From Cobetia sp. cqz5-12 (lineage in GTDB: Bacteria > Pseudomonadota > Gammaproteobacteria > Pseudomonadales > Halomonadaceae), in NCBI RefSeq assembly GCF_016495405.1, contig NZ_CP044522.1, positions 868,001-932,000 on the forward strand: a stretch of DNA of 64,000 nucleotides. The letters are read 5' to 3'. The notes under the pieces are model-generated. The model saw nothing but the letters and a program-made list of their open reading frames with translations. It was not told the DNA's origin and did not search any database. Below are positions 34,358-45,300 of the stretch, piece after piece. Made by a program: the position numbers and the translations under genes. Each line of letters begins with the position of its first letter. Position 1 is the stretch's first letter.

Positions 34358-35269
34358 GTGAAGGTACACGAGAGGCTGCGCTGGATACGTGGCGCTGCAC
34401 TGGCAGTGTCGGCGGTGGTCATGACATCACCGATGGTGTCGCCTGTCCTGGCCGCAGGGCGTGAGGTGATCGATGATGCAGGCGACGTCGTGGCACTGTC
34501 ACAGCCGGCGCAGCGAGTGGTCACGCTGGCCCCGCACGCAGCCGAGCTGGTGGCGGCGGCGGGAGGCTTGCCGGCCTTGATCGGCGTGAGCCAGGGCAGT
34601 GATTTCCCCCCTGCGGTCAGTGAGCTGCCGCGCCTGGCCAGTTATCACGGCCCCAACCTGGAGGCACTGCTGAAAGCACGGCCTGATCTGATCGTGGCAT
34701 GGGGCAGTGGGCTTTCCGATGAGATGCATGAGCGTCTGACGGCGTTGGGGATGCCCGTCTTCGTCAGCGAGCCCGCCACACTCGATGACGTGCTGTCCAA
34801 TATCGCCCGGCTTGGCACCTTGCTGGGTACCCGCGACATTGCAGATAAGCATGTTGCGATGCTTGCAGCGCGAATCGAGCAGCTGGAGAGCCCCCGCGAC
34901 AGCGCCCCCTTGCCGGTCTTCTTCCAGCTGGGGGAGAGCCCGATGACGACGCTGGGCGGCAATCATCTGGTCAATGAGCTGATTCGGCGCTGCAGCGGTG
35001 AACCGCTGCTGACGGACTCACCTGCCGTGGTGCCGCAGATCAATCGGGAAGCCTTGTGGCTGGCCGAACCGCACCTGATTCTGCATCCAGTCGCGAAGGG
35101 GCCGGCGCGAAGGGAGTGGATTGCCGCCTGGCGTGCGAAGGCAGGACCGCTTTCCGAGGTGGCACTGGCGGGCCTGAATCCTGACTTGATCAGCCGTCCC
35201 GGCCCGCGCAGTGTCGAGGCGATGGCAGAGGTCTGCGCTGCCATCGCGAAGGTACAGGTGTCGGGCTGA
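34358..35269 (+). CDS. btuF: BtuF-like periplasmic cobalamin-binding protein
   Basis: A periplasmic binding protein of the BtuF/FhuD helical-backbone type (303 aa) with an N-terminal signal sequence ending near SPVLA. Landmarks are VVTLAPHAAELVAAAGG, FPPAVSELPRLASYHGPNLEALLKARPDLIVAW and the C-terminal LWLAEPHLILHP. The assignment to B12 rests on similarity plus its place beside cobO and the riboswitch-controlled btuB. A haem or siderophore ligand is formally possible. The permease and ATPase (btuCD) are not in the window. Confidence 0.83.
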   Translation: MKVHERLRWIRGAALAVSAVVMTSPMVSPVLAAGREVIDDAGDVVALSQPAQRVVTLAPHAAELVAAAGGLPALIGVSQGSDFPPAVSELPRLASYHGPNLEALLKARPDLIVAWGSGLSDEMHERLTALGMPVFVSEPATLDDVLSNIARLGTLLGTRDIADKHVAMLAARIEQLESPRDSAPLPVFFQLGESPMTTLGGNHLVNELIRRCSGEPLLTDSPAVVPQINREALWLAEPHLILHPVAKGPARREWIAAWRAKAGPLSEVALAGLNPDLISRPGPRSVEAMAEVCAAIAKVQVSG

Positions 35270-35300
35270 GGGGGGGAGGCGGACTGAGGGCGTCGGGCGC

Positions 35301-35900
35301 TCAGAAATCGATGCCGCGTCGCGCCTTGAGACCATGATTGAAGCCGTGGCGAATCTCGGTCATCTCGGTGACGGTATCGGCACAGGCGACGATTTCACGA
35401 TTGGCATTGCGCCCGGTGATGATGACGGTCTGTTCCGCCGGGCGATTCTCGAGTGCCGTCATCACTTCCTCCAGCGGCAGATAACCGAACTTGACCATGT
35501 AGGTCAGCTCGTCGAGCACCACCAGATAGACGCTGTCATCGCGCATCAGGCGCTGCGCTTGCTGCCACACGGCCTGACAGGCAGCGGTATCGGCCTCACG
35601 ATTCTGGGTATCCCAGGTGAAGCCGGTAGTCATGGCATGCACTTCGAGATTGGCATCTTCGGCGAGACGTTCGCGCTCGCCACATTCCCACAGCCCCTTG
35701 ATGAACTGGATGACACCGACCTTGTAGCCATAGCCCAGCGCGCGGGTGATGGTGCCCCAGGCGGCAGTCGTCTTGCCCTTGCCATTGCCGGTGAATACCA
35801 ACAGCTGGCCGCGCTCCTCATTGGCCTGTGCCACCTTGTCATCGACATGTGACTTGAGCTTTTCCATCGCGGCCTTGTGGCGAGTGTTGCGGTCCGTCAT
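35301..35900 (-). CDS. cobO: Cob(I)yrinic acid a,c-diamide adenosyltransferase
   Basis: An ATP:corrinoid adenosyltransferase (CobO/BtuR/CobA type) that makes adenosylcobalamin from cob(I)alamin or precursors. The P-loop GNGKGKTTAAWG at about residues 39-50 and LVVLDELTYMVKFGYL match the family. Length of 199 aa is normal (E. coli BtuR 196). It follows btuB on the same strand after 111 bases containing a perfect hairpin. This places it under the B12 riboswitch if no internal promoter exists. Its stop faces btuF. Confidence 0.93.
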   Translation of the reverse strand: MTDRNTRHKAAMEKLKSHVDDKVAQANEERGQLLVFTGNGKGKTTAAWGTITRALGYGYKVGVIQFIKGLWECGERERLAEDANLEVHAMTTGFTWDTQNREADTAACQAVWQQAQRLMRDDSVYLVVLDELTYMVKFGYLPLEEVMTALENRPAEQTVIITGRNANREIVACADTVTEMTEIRHGFNHGLKARRGIDF

Positions 35901-35923
35901 GTGTATGCTCCGTGAGTCAAAGG

Positions 35924-35953
35924 CACAGCACCGACCCTGGGGCCGGTGCTGTG
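35924..35953 (-). terminator. Hairpin between btuB and cobO
   Basis: Perfect 10-bp stem CACAGCACCG/CGGTGCTGTG with a 10-base loop, without a T-run on the minus strand. It may partially terminate btuB transcripts or stabilise the processed mRNA. Confidence 0.5.
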
Positions 35954-36011
35954 GTAGGTATGGCTGGCTGTCACGAAGGGCTCTTCGAAGAGGTGCCCTC
36001 GGGAAAGCTGA

Positions 36012-37898
36012 TCAGAAGAAGAAGGTGACGCCGCCTTCCACATAACGGCCCTGGGTGTTGTAGCCATTGACCAGCTGATATTCGCGGTCGAAGACGTTAT
36101 CCAGCTTGGCGCTCAGCTTGACGTTCGGCATCACCTGCCAACTGGTGCGCAGGTCGACCACGCCATAGCCAGCGGTACGAGTGTCGGTGTAGGTGTCTGC
36201 GTCAGTATCGCTGCGGCTGGCGCTGCCGCGAAGCGTAGCGCCGAAGCTCCAGTCGTCGAGGGCATAATCGGCGTCCAGACGCGCAAAGCGTTGGGCGCGG
36301 CGCTTCAATTGCTCACCGGTATCGCGGTCCTCCGGGTCCTGCCAGGTCATGGCAAGGTTCACGCTGAGCGCATCACCTTGCCAGCCACTGCTCAGTTCGA
36401 TGCCACGGATGCGTGAACGATCGATATTGATCGGCGTGAAATTGGCACCTTCGTAGCTGATCAGATTGTCGATATCCGTCTGGAAAGCATTGACGCCTAC
36501 GTGCCACCGCTGCTCCTGCAGACGCCAGAAGAGTTCGGCCGTCGTGGAGGTCTCGGCATCGAGATCCGGGTTGCCGGAGCCGTAGGGGCTGTAGAGGTCG
36601 ATCAGGTTCGGTGCCTTGAATGCGCTGGAATAGCTGGCACCGAGCTGTTGCGCGGCCGTCAGATCATAGGCGTAGCTGGAGCCGCCCGTCATCTGATGGC
36701 CATATCGATTGTCGTCGTCATAACGCAGGCTGGTCGTGACATGATGACGCTGTTGCTGAAGATGCCAGCTGCCATAGACGCCGGTGGCATAGCGGCTATC
36801 GACGCTGTAGCCCTCGGCGGTGAAGTAGGGGCCATCGGCATCCAGGCTTTCCTCGCGATGGTCCACCCCCAGACTGAGCGTGCCGAGGTCGGTGTAGAAG
36901 TCGTGGCGCAGGCCGATCTCGTTGCGGGTACTGGCGACACGCCCGGCATCGCTGCCGGCTTCGGTGTTCTCGTACTCGTCCCTTGTGCGCGCCACGCTGA
37001 CCGTCATGTCCCAGTTCGGGTTCAGGTGCGTCAGCAGGCTGGCATCCAATACCATCTGGCTGCCTTCGCCGTGGCAGTCTTCCGAGGCGCTGAAGCTGCT
37101 GTCGTAGCAGTCGTCATAGTCGTAATCGGTCTCGGTGTTGGCGACGCCGAGGCTGAGCGTGGCCTGCTGACCGAAGTCGTGGCCAAGGCGCAGTTCGGCG
37201 CCCGTGGCCTCGTAGCCATCATCTTCACTGCCGGTATCGCGGGCCGAGAAGCCATCGCTCTCATCATGATGGAGATTGGCCGAGAGGCGTGTGTCGTCTT
37301 CCACCGAGCTGAACTGGGCGTTCTGGCGGAAGGTGCCGTCGCTGCCGGCGCGTAGCGTGACTTCTGCATGCTGACCGACTTCGCTGCCGCCACGCGTGAT
37401 CAGGTTGATCACACCACCAATGGCATCGGCGCCGTAGACGCTGGCGCGCGGGCCACGCACGATCTCGACCCGCTCGATGCCGGCGAGTGGCAGGAATTCG
37501 AAATGCGCCAGGCCATCGGCACTGTTGGCGACGCGCTGACCATTGACCAGAATCAAGGTGTGGTCAGACTCGGTGCCGCGCATGAACAGGCTGGTCTGGC
37601 TGCCCATCGGGCCGCTGCGCGCTACCTCGATGCCATTGCGTGATTGCAGCAGATCGACCAGCGAACTGGCCTGCAGGCGATCGATCTCGTCGCGCGTGAT
37701 GACCTCGGTGCTGGCTAGCACATCATTCTGCAGCTGGGGGATGCGATTGGCGGTGACCTGAACGGTGTCCAGATCATCGGATACCTCCGTGGTCAACGCA
37801 TCAGCGGCGACGGCGGGCGGGGTCAGCAGCAGCAGGCTGCCGACGAGGGTGAAGCTGGCCTGCGCGGATGCGCGACCATGAGTGTTGTTGTGTTTCAT
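36012..37898 (-). CDS. btuB: TonB-dependent outer-membrane vitamin B12 receptor
   Basis: A 22-strand outer-membrane receptor taking up cobalamin with TonB energy. The order is a signal peptide, a TonB box-like VQVTANRI segment, the plug domain (SSLVDLLQSRNGIEV, TLILVNGQRV, IERVEIVRGPRASVYGADAIGGVINL) and then a barrel with Asp-rich extracellular loops that could bind Ca2+ as in E. coli BtuB (DYDDCYDSSFSASEDCHG). It ends in VTFFF, a typical terminal Phe for BAM insertion. Length of 628 aa is close to E. coli BtuB (614). It is directly downstream of a cobalamin riboswitch, and the ATG is preceded by TGAGGA. Confidence 0.95.
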   Translation of the reverse strand: MKHNNTHGRASAQASFTLVGSLLLLTPPAVAADALTTEVSDDLDTVQVTANRIPQLQNDVLASTEVITRDEIDRLQASSLVDLLQSRNGIEVARSGPMGSQTSLFMRGTESDHTLILVNGQRVANSADGLAHFEFLPLAGIERVEIVRGPRASVYGADAIGGVINLITRGGSEVGQHAEVTLRAGSDGTFRQNAQFSSVEDDTRLSANLHHDESDGFSARDTGSEDDGYEATGAELRLGHDFGQQATLSLGVANTETDYDYDDCYDSSFSASEDCHGEGSQMVLDASLLTHLNPNWDMTVSVARTRDEYENTEAGSDAGRVASTRNEIGLRHDFYTDLGTLSLGVDHREESLDADGPYFTAEGYSVDSRYATGVYGSWHLQQQRHHVTTSLRYDDDNRYGHQMTGGSSYAYDLTAAQQLGASYSSAFKAPNLIDLYSPYGSGNPDLDAETSTTAELFWRLQEQRWHVGVNAFQTDIDNLISYEGANFTPINIDRSRIRGIELSSGWQGDALSVNLAMTWQDPEDRDTGEQLKRRAQRFARLDADYALDDWSFGATLRGSASRSDTDADTYTDTRTAGYGVVDLRTSWQVMPNVKLSAKLDNVFDREYQLVNGYNTQGRYVEGGVTFFF

Positions 37899-38045
37899 GA
37901 ATGATCCTCAAGCGTCAGACGCAATGAGGAGGACTGCGTGACAGGGTGCGTGAGCACACGTCCCCCGCGCGTCCTGATCATGCAGGCCCGTCGCGGGAAA
38001 CTTGCCACTGGTGAGGCCCTCCGCATCAACCAGTGTGGAAGCGAG

Positions 38046-38284
38046 GGCCGGTCTCCGGACTGACGCCTGATGGACTCCACTGGCAGGAGTCTCATCCCCT
38101 CATGCGCCTTCCCACCTCCTTCCCTTGGGGGAGGCCTGAATGACAGGTCCTCCCGGAGGCAGTGGCTGGTCGTATCCATCTCGTCGATCGTGGTTGTCGA
38201 TCATGGTCGACCTGCATGAGCGTTGCGATCACCGTTGCGGGGGCAGTACGGGGTTTTCACCCGTTTCCCGAACACCCTGGCTTC
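38046..38284 (-). ncRNA. Cobalamin (AdoCbl-type) riboswitch
   Basis: Read on the minus strand, the leader contains the conserved core pieces in order. First comes GGGAAACGGGTGAAAACCCCG, split here as GGGAA-x-GGGTG-x-CCCCG. It is followed by CTGCCCCCGCAACGG, then GGGAAGGCG, GCCAGTGGAGTC, and finally the B12 box AGTCCGGAGACCGGCC (complement of 38046-38061). The peripheral insertion between the first and second halves is fairly long. Downstream, CCACACTGGT and ACCAGTGG can pair as part of the expression platform before btuB, which starts 148 bases beyond the B12 box. B12 binding should lower btuB and cobO expression. Confidence 0.93.
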
Positions 38285-38294
38285 AACGCGAACC

Positions 38295-38323
38295 ATTGTC
38301 TGGGGCGGGGGGGAGGGAGTCAA
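38295..38323 (-). promoter_or_regulatory. Sigma-70 promoter of the riboswitch-btuB transcript
   Basis: On the minus strand TTGACT (complement of 38318-38323) is followed after exactly 17 bases by GACAAT (complement of 38295-38300). The predicted start is a few bases before the first conserved riboswitch bases. Confidence 0.7.
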
Positions 38324-38421
38324 TCGGCAAACCCGCGTTGCGCATGCTGCCATCCAGGGCCGTTCAGGCGGGGGCATTCAGGGAGAGAAGTCAGAGGGTA
38401 AGCAGAGAGTCAGTCAGCGGC

Positions 38422-38469
38422 TACGTCACAGGTCGTGTCATAGGCCGTGTCATGGGTTGTGTCATGGCT
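38422..38469. repeat. Degenerate 12-base tandem repeat, four copies
   Basis: Copies TACGTCACAGGT, CGTGTCATAGGC, CGTGTCATGGGT and TGTGTCATGGCT lie in tandem in intergenic DNA between btuB's promoter and nupC's end. Confidence 0.6.
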
Positions 38470-38480
38470 TCTGCCAGATA

Positions 38481-38511
38481 CGACAACGCCCGCACGGGGC
38501 GGGCGTTGTCG
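38481..38511 (-). terminator. Hairpin downstream of nupC
   Basis: Perfect 12-bp stem CGACAACGCCCG/CGGGCGTTGTCG around a GC loop. No T-run on either side. It is the most likely 3' end of nupC, possibly Rho-assisted. Confidence 0.5.
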
Positions 38512-38618
38512 AGACGTGAGTCTGGCCAGATGGCTGTGTCTGCTCTATAAAAGCTCGCTTGCAAAAGCTTGCTCTCCAGCAGCGTGTTTTCTGGAGACTG
38601 GCTCACAAGCGATGATCT

Positions 38619-39860
38619 CTAGAGAGACAGGAACAGACCGGCGAGACTCGCTGACATCAGGTTGGAGAGGGTACCGGCGAGAATCGCCTTCATGCCCATC
38701 TGCGCGATATCACCGCGACGGTTCGGTGCCATCAGCCCCAGCCCACCCATCAGGATGGCGACGGAGGACAGGTTGGCGAAGCCGCACAGCGCGAAGATGA
38801 TGATGGCTTCTGAGTGCTCGGACAGCTTGATCTGGTGGCTGGCGAGGTCGGCGAAGGCGACGAACTCATTGAGCACCAGCTTCTGACCGATGAAGCTACC
38901 CGCCTGGATGGCTTCTTGCCACGGCACGCCGATGACCCAGGCCACCGGAGCGAAGGCATAGCCCAGCAGCAGCTGCAGCGTGATGTCTTCATAGCCGAAC
39001 AGGCCGCTGATCCAGCCCACGATGATGTTGCCCAGCGCGATCAACGCGATGAAGGCCAGCAGCATGCCGCCGACATTGATCGCCAGCTGCACGCCAGAGG
39101 CCGCGCCGGAGGCGGCGGCATCGATGACGTTGGTCGGACGATCGATGTCCTTGCCCAGCGCTTCTTCGACGCTCTGGGTCTTGGTCTCGGTCTCCGGGAT
39201 CAGCATCTTGGCCATCAGCAGGCCACCCGGTGCCGCCATGAAGGAGGCTGCCAGCAGGTACTTGAGATCGATGCCCAGCGAGGCGTAGCCCACCAGTACG
39301 GAGCCGGCCACCGAGGCCAGGCCGCCGGTCATCACGGCGAACAGCTCCGAGCGGGTCATGCCGGCGATGAACGGGCGCACGACCAGCGGGGCTTCGGTCT
39401 GGCCGACGAAGATGTTGGCGGCCGCGGACAGGGACTCCGGACGGCTGGTGCCGAGCACCTTCGACAGGCCGCCGCCGAGCACGCTGATCACGACGTTCAT
39501 CACGCGCAGGTGATAGAGCACCGCGATCAATGAGGAGAAGAACACGATGATCGGCAGTACGCGCAGCGCGAACACGAAGCCGCCGCCGCCGAAGACTTCG
39601 AACATCTTGTCGCTGACCAGGCCGCCGAACAGGAAGTCCATGCCGACGTTTGCACTGGACATTACGGCCTGTACACCTTCGCTGAGCCCAAGCAGCATGC
39701 TCTTGCCGGCTGGCACGTAGAGCACGAAGATCCCCAGCATCGCCTGGATGGCGAAGGCACCCAGTACGGTGCGCAGGCTGATGGCGCGTCGGTTTTCAGA
39801 GAGAAGGAAGGCAATCCCCAGCAGGGCGAAGACGCCCACCAGGCCCATGACGATCTGCAT
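38619..39860 (-). CDS. nupC: NupC-family concentrative nucleoside transporter
   Basis: An H+ or Na+-coupled nucleoside importer of the CNT family (413 aa). Family signatures are GGGGFVFALRVLPIIVFFSSLIAVLYHL, the NIFVGQTEAPLVVRPFI segment (transport core with Glu), MTGGLASVAGSVLVGYASLG and LNEFVAF near the C-terminal core. I chose the ATG at 39860 (MQIVMGL) because AGGAG lies 7 bases upstream. A possible promoter on the minus strand is CCGACA-17 bases-TAGAGT in the region about 39940-39975. It is transcribed alone. Confidence 0.94.
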   Translation of the reverse strand: MQIVMGLVGVFALLGIAFLLSENRRAISLRTVLGAFAIQAMLGIFVLYVPAGKSMLLGLSEGVQAVMSSANVGMDFLFGGLVSDKMFEVFGGGGFVFALRVLPIIVFFSSLIAVLYHLRVMNVVISVLGGGLSKVLGTSRPESLSAAANIFVGQTEAPLVVRPFIAGMTRSELFAVMTGGLASVAGSVLVGYASLGIDLKYLLAASFMAAPGGLLMAKMLIPETETKTQSVEEALGKDIDRPTNVIDAAASGAASGVQLAINVGGMLLAFIALIALGNIIVGWISGLFGYEDITLQLLLGYAFAPVAWVIGVPWQEAIQAGSFIGQKLVLNEFVAFADLASHQIKLSEHSEAIIIFALCGFANLSSVAILMGGLGLMAPNRRGDIAQMGMKAILAGTLSNLMSASLAGLFLSL

Positions 39861-40036
39861 CAAGCAGCTCCTGAATGCGTAGGTGTTACGTTGAGGACAA
39901 GGCAATAGCGCTGGCCACAGGACGGTATGGCCAAAACTGGCGCGTACTCTACCAGTATTTTTGCCCTCTGTCGGAGTCTGCCACTAACGTTTGACGCATT
40001 TTTTGTGAATCGCGCGAGGCGTGCCTGCGTCAACAC

Positions 40037-40067
40037 GCACGAGGCCCGCCATGAGCGAGCCTCGTGC
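40037..40067 (-). terminator. Hairpin downstream of the antiporter gene
   Basis: Stem GCACGAGGC/GCCTCGTGC around 13 bases. It lacks a T-run but is the first strong hairpin after the antiporter stop and the heptamer repeat. Confidence 0.5.
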
Positions 40068-40113
40068 CTTCTGTCCTGATGTAGCGCCGTGATGTCCCGA
40101 CGTGATGCTGGGT

Positions 40114-42110
<1,997 letters not shown>

Positions 42111-42137
42111 CGGATGTCTTCCTTGGAGTCAGCGAAA

Positions 42138-42170
42138 ATGAGCGGTGCCACTGTTGCGGTCACCGCTCAT
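42138..42170 (-). terminator. Terminator of the ydiJ-like gene
   Basis: On the minus strand ATGAGCGGTG/CACCGCTCAT (10 bp) is followed by TTTTCG. It lies downstream of the dehydrogenase gene and just before the antiporter start. Confidence 0.6.
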
Positions 42171-42204
42171 CGTTTCGTTGTGTCTCAGCCGTCTGTCCGT
42201 GGTC

Positions 42205-42246
42205 CCTGCCCCTGCCTGTCCGAACAGGCTCGAAGCAGGGGGCAGG
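42205..42246. repeat. Nested inverted repeat in the ydiJ-antiporter gap
   Basis: CCTGCCCCTGC and GCAGGGGGCAGG (one bulged G) enclose CCTGT...ACAGG. It would form a long hairpin in the 3' region of the dehydrogenase transcript. Confidence 0.45.
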
Positions 42247-42391
42247 CGCCACTCAGGTGCCGCGCGGCAGGCCGAAAGGGCGCAGCCTAGCGATTGATTC
42301 CGTGGTATGCAACGTCGCGTTGCCTTATCGCGCTCTCCTCATTTCCTTTCTCTGTCGTACCCGCGTGATGACGTCGGGCAGACGCGATCCC

Positions 42392-45300
42392 TCATTGGGC
42401 GCGACGCAGCAGTGGCAGCAATGCCTGCAGCGGATGCGGCAATTGGCTGCCGGAGAAACGCTTGCTCTGACTGCGGCACGAATAGCCACTGGCGACCAGC
42501 TTGCCCTGATTGGCGTCGTCTTCGACCACGGACTTCCATGACAATTCATAGATGGCGCGTGATGTCTCGAGATTGCGCGCTTCGTGGCCATAGGTACCGG
42601 ACATGCCGCAGCAGCCGGTGGCGATGGTCTCGAGCTTGAGGCCGAAGGCGGAGTAGACCTGCTGCCAGGCCTTGGCGGAACCCGGCGCATTGGTGCTTTC
42701 GGTACAGTGGCTCAACAGCTTCATGCCCGGGTCCATCTTGCCGAGAATCGTCTTGGTCACTCCGACCGGCAGCAGCTTGCGCAGGCTGATCAGCCATTCC
42801 TGCAGCAGCAACACCTCGGGAACCGCGTTCGGGCCGAGCGTCTTCACATACTCCTGACGATAGGTCAGTGTCATCGCCGGGTCGATGCCGACCAGTGGTA
42901 CGCCGAAGTCAGCAATGGCCTTGAGGCGCTCGGCCTGGGCACGCGCAGTACGCTGGAAGGCCCCGGTGAAGCCCTGCACCTGCAGCGGCTTGCCGTTGGG
43001 GGCAAAGGGCGCGACGAAGACATGGATGTCGAGTCGCGACAGCAGCTCGATGATGTCGATCACCAGCTGGGCCTCGAAGTGGCTGGTGAAGGCGTCCTGC
43101 ACCAGGATCACGCTTCTGGCCTTCTGGGATTCGGTCAGGCGGCCCAGCTGGGTCGGCGTCGCCTCGGACACGCCCCAGCTCTTGAGCTGTCTGCGCAGAC
43201 TGGCGCGCGACAGGCGCGGCGCATCGACCATGCCGATCGGGCCTTCCAGCAGACGACTGACCAGCTTGTGGGTCAACAGGCCGTTATAGAGCGGCGTGAC
43301 GCGCTCGGCCCACGGCAGCACGAATTCGAGGCTGCCGATCAGATAATCGCGCAGCGGGCGCTGATAACGATGGTGATAGACCTCAAGGAAGCGGCTGCGG
43401 AAATCGGGCACGTTGACCTTGATCGGGCACTGGCCTGCGCAGGACTTGCACGCCAGGCAGCCGGACATGGCGTCATAGACCTGCTGGTCGAAGTTGGCGT
43501 CAGACTGACCCTCAGCCTGCGCGGAGCCGGCACGGCGCGCCTTGAGCGAGGCGCTGATGCGCGCCGGTAGACGCGCCAGCCACATGCCGGTGCCCTTGAG
43601 GCCCGGTGTGCGTGCGGCCTGGGCCTCGGCGATCACGTCGCGTCCGGCGTTGCCTTCCAGGCGCAGCCACTCACGCATCAAGCTGGCACGCCCCTTGGGC
43701 GAGTGGATGCGCTGGCGAGTCGCCTTCCATGACGGGCACATGGCGTCGTTGGGATCGTAGTTGTAGCAGGCGCCATTGCCGTTGCAGTAGACGGCGCTGG
43801 CGTATTCCTGCCACACGCGCTCATCGATCTGACGGTCGAGATCGCCGCGCATGGTCACGTCATCGATACGCATCAAGCGGGGGTCGAAGGCCTCGACGGC
43901 GCTGTCAGCGTGATCACGCTTGTCGCTCCCTTCGCTCCCTTCGCTGCCCTCTTCGCCGGCGCCAGCGTCGTCGACCAGCGCCACTGACAGGCGCGGCGAG
44001 GCGATCTTGCCCGGATTGAGCTGATTGTGCGGGTCAAAGGCCGCCTTCACGTCCTGCAGCGCGCCGTAGAGGCTGCCGAAGAAGCGTGGTGAATATTCGG
44101 AGCGCACGCCCTTGCCGTGCTCACCCCACAGCAGGCCACCGTACTTGTGGGTGAGGGCGGCGACCTCATCGGAGATCTCGCGAATCATCGCTTGCTGGGC
44201 GGGGTCCTTCATGTCCAGCGCCGGGCGCACGTGCAGCACGCCGGCATCGACATGACCGAACATCCCATAACGCAGGCCACGGGCATCCAGCGCGGCACGG
44301 AATTCGGCGATGTAATCGGCCAGATGCTCCGGCGGGACAGCAGTGTCCTCGACGAAGGGCAACGGACGGGCCTCGCCATCGACATTGCCCAGCAGGCCCA
44401 CCGAGCGCTTGCGCATGCCATAGACGCGGCTGATCTGTGCGCGGCCACGGGCTTCGGTGAAGCCGAGGCGCTCGACACTGGTATCGCTGGCCAGGTGCTC
44501 GCTGAAAGCCTGCACCTTGGCATCCAGCACCTCTTCGCTGTCGGCATTGAATTCGATCAGGTTGATGCCGCCGATGGCCGGGGTGCCTTCTTCACTGGCC
44601 GGGAAGAATTCCTCGACGCTGTCCCACACGAAGTCCTGCATGGCCAGATTGAGCACGGTGTCATCCACCGTCTCGATGGAGGTCGGGCGATTGCCCTCGA
44701 CGGCCATCAACGCCTTGGCGTCACGCAGTGCGTCCATGAAGCTTGCGTAGCGCAGGTTGATCAGCGTCGAGCAGGGCGCGATGGGCAATGCATTCAGTTC
44801 GGCTTCGACCACGAAGCCCAGCGTGCCCTCGGCGCCGCACAGCAGGCTGTTGAGGTTGAAACGTCCGTCGGCCTCGCGCAGGTGGGCGAGGTCGTAGCCG
44901 GTCAGGCAGCGGTTGAGTGGCGGAAAGATGTCGGCGATTTCCTCGGCGCGCTCATCGGCGATGGCACGTGCGGTGCGGTAGACCTCACCGACGCGATCAT
45001 CACGCGCACACAGTGCCTCGAGCTCGGCATCATCGATGGCATGGCTCGACAGCCGGGTCCCGTCGAGCAGAACGCTGTCGAGCGCCAGCACGTGGTCACG
45101 CGTCTTGCCGTATTCGCAGCTGCCCTGACCGGAGGCATCGGTATTGATCATGCCGCCAATGGTGGCGCGGTTGGAGGTCGAGAGCTCCGGGGCGAAGAAC
45201 AGGCCATGCGGCTTGAGCGCGGCATTCAGCTGGTCCTTCACCACGCCGGCCTCGACGCGCACGCGGCGGTTCTCGACATCGATCTCGAGAATGCGGTTCA

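Larger units (their letters stand above)
38324..38618. other. Gene-free region between btuB promoter and nupC end
   Basis: Contains a degenerate 12-base tandem repeat (38422-38469) and a strong hairpin (38481-38511). I see no gene. Short frames across the repeat are low-complexity artefacts. Confidence 0.6.

Noticed and set aside
36501..37355. Antisense 284-codon frame over btuB
   Set aside because: Val/Ala-rich shadow of the barrel-encoding region; no start signal.
38160..38519. Several short frames over the riboswitch and upstream repeats
   Set aside because: They overlap the conserved riboswitch core and promoter, where RNA structure explains the sequence better.
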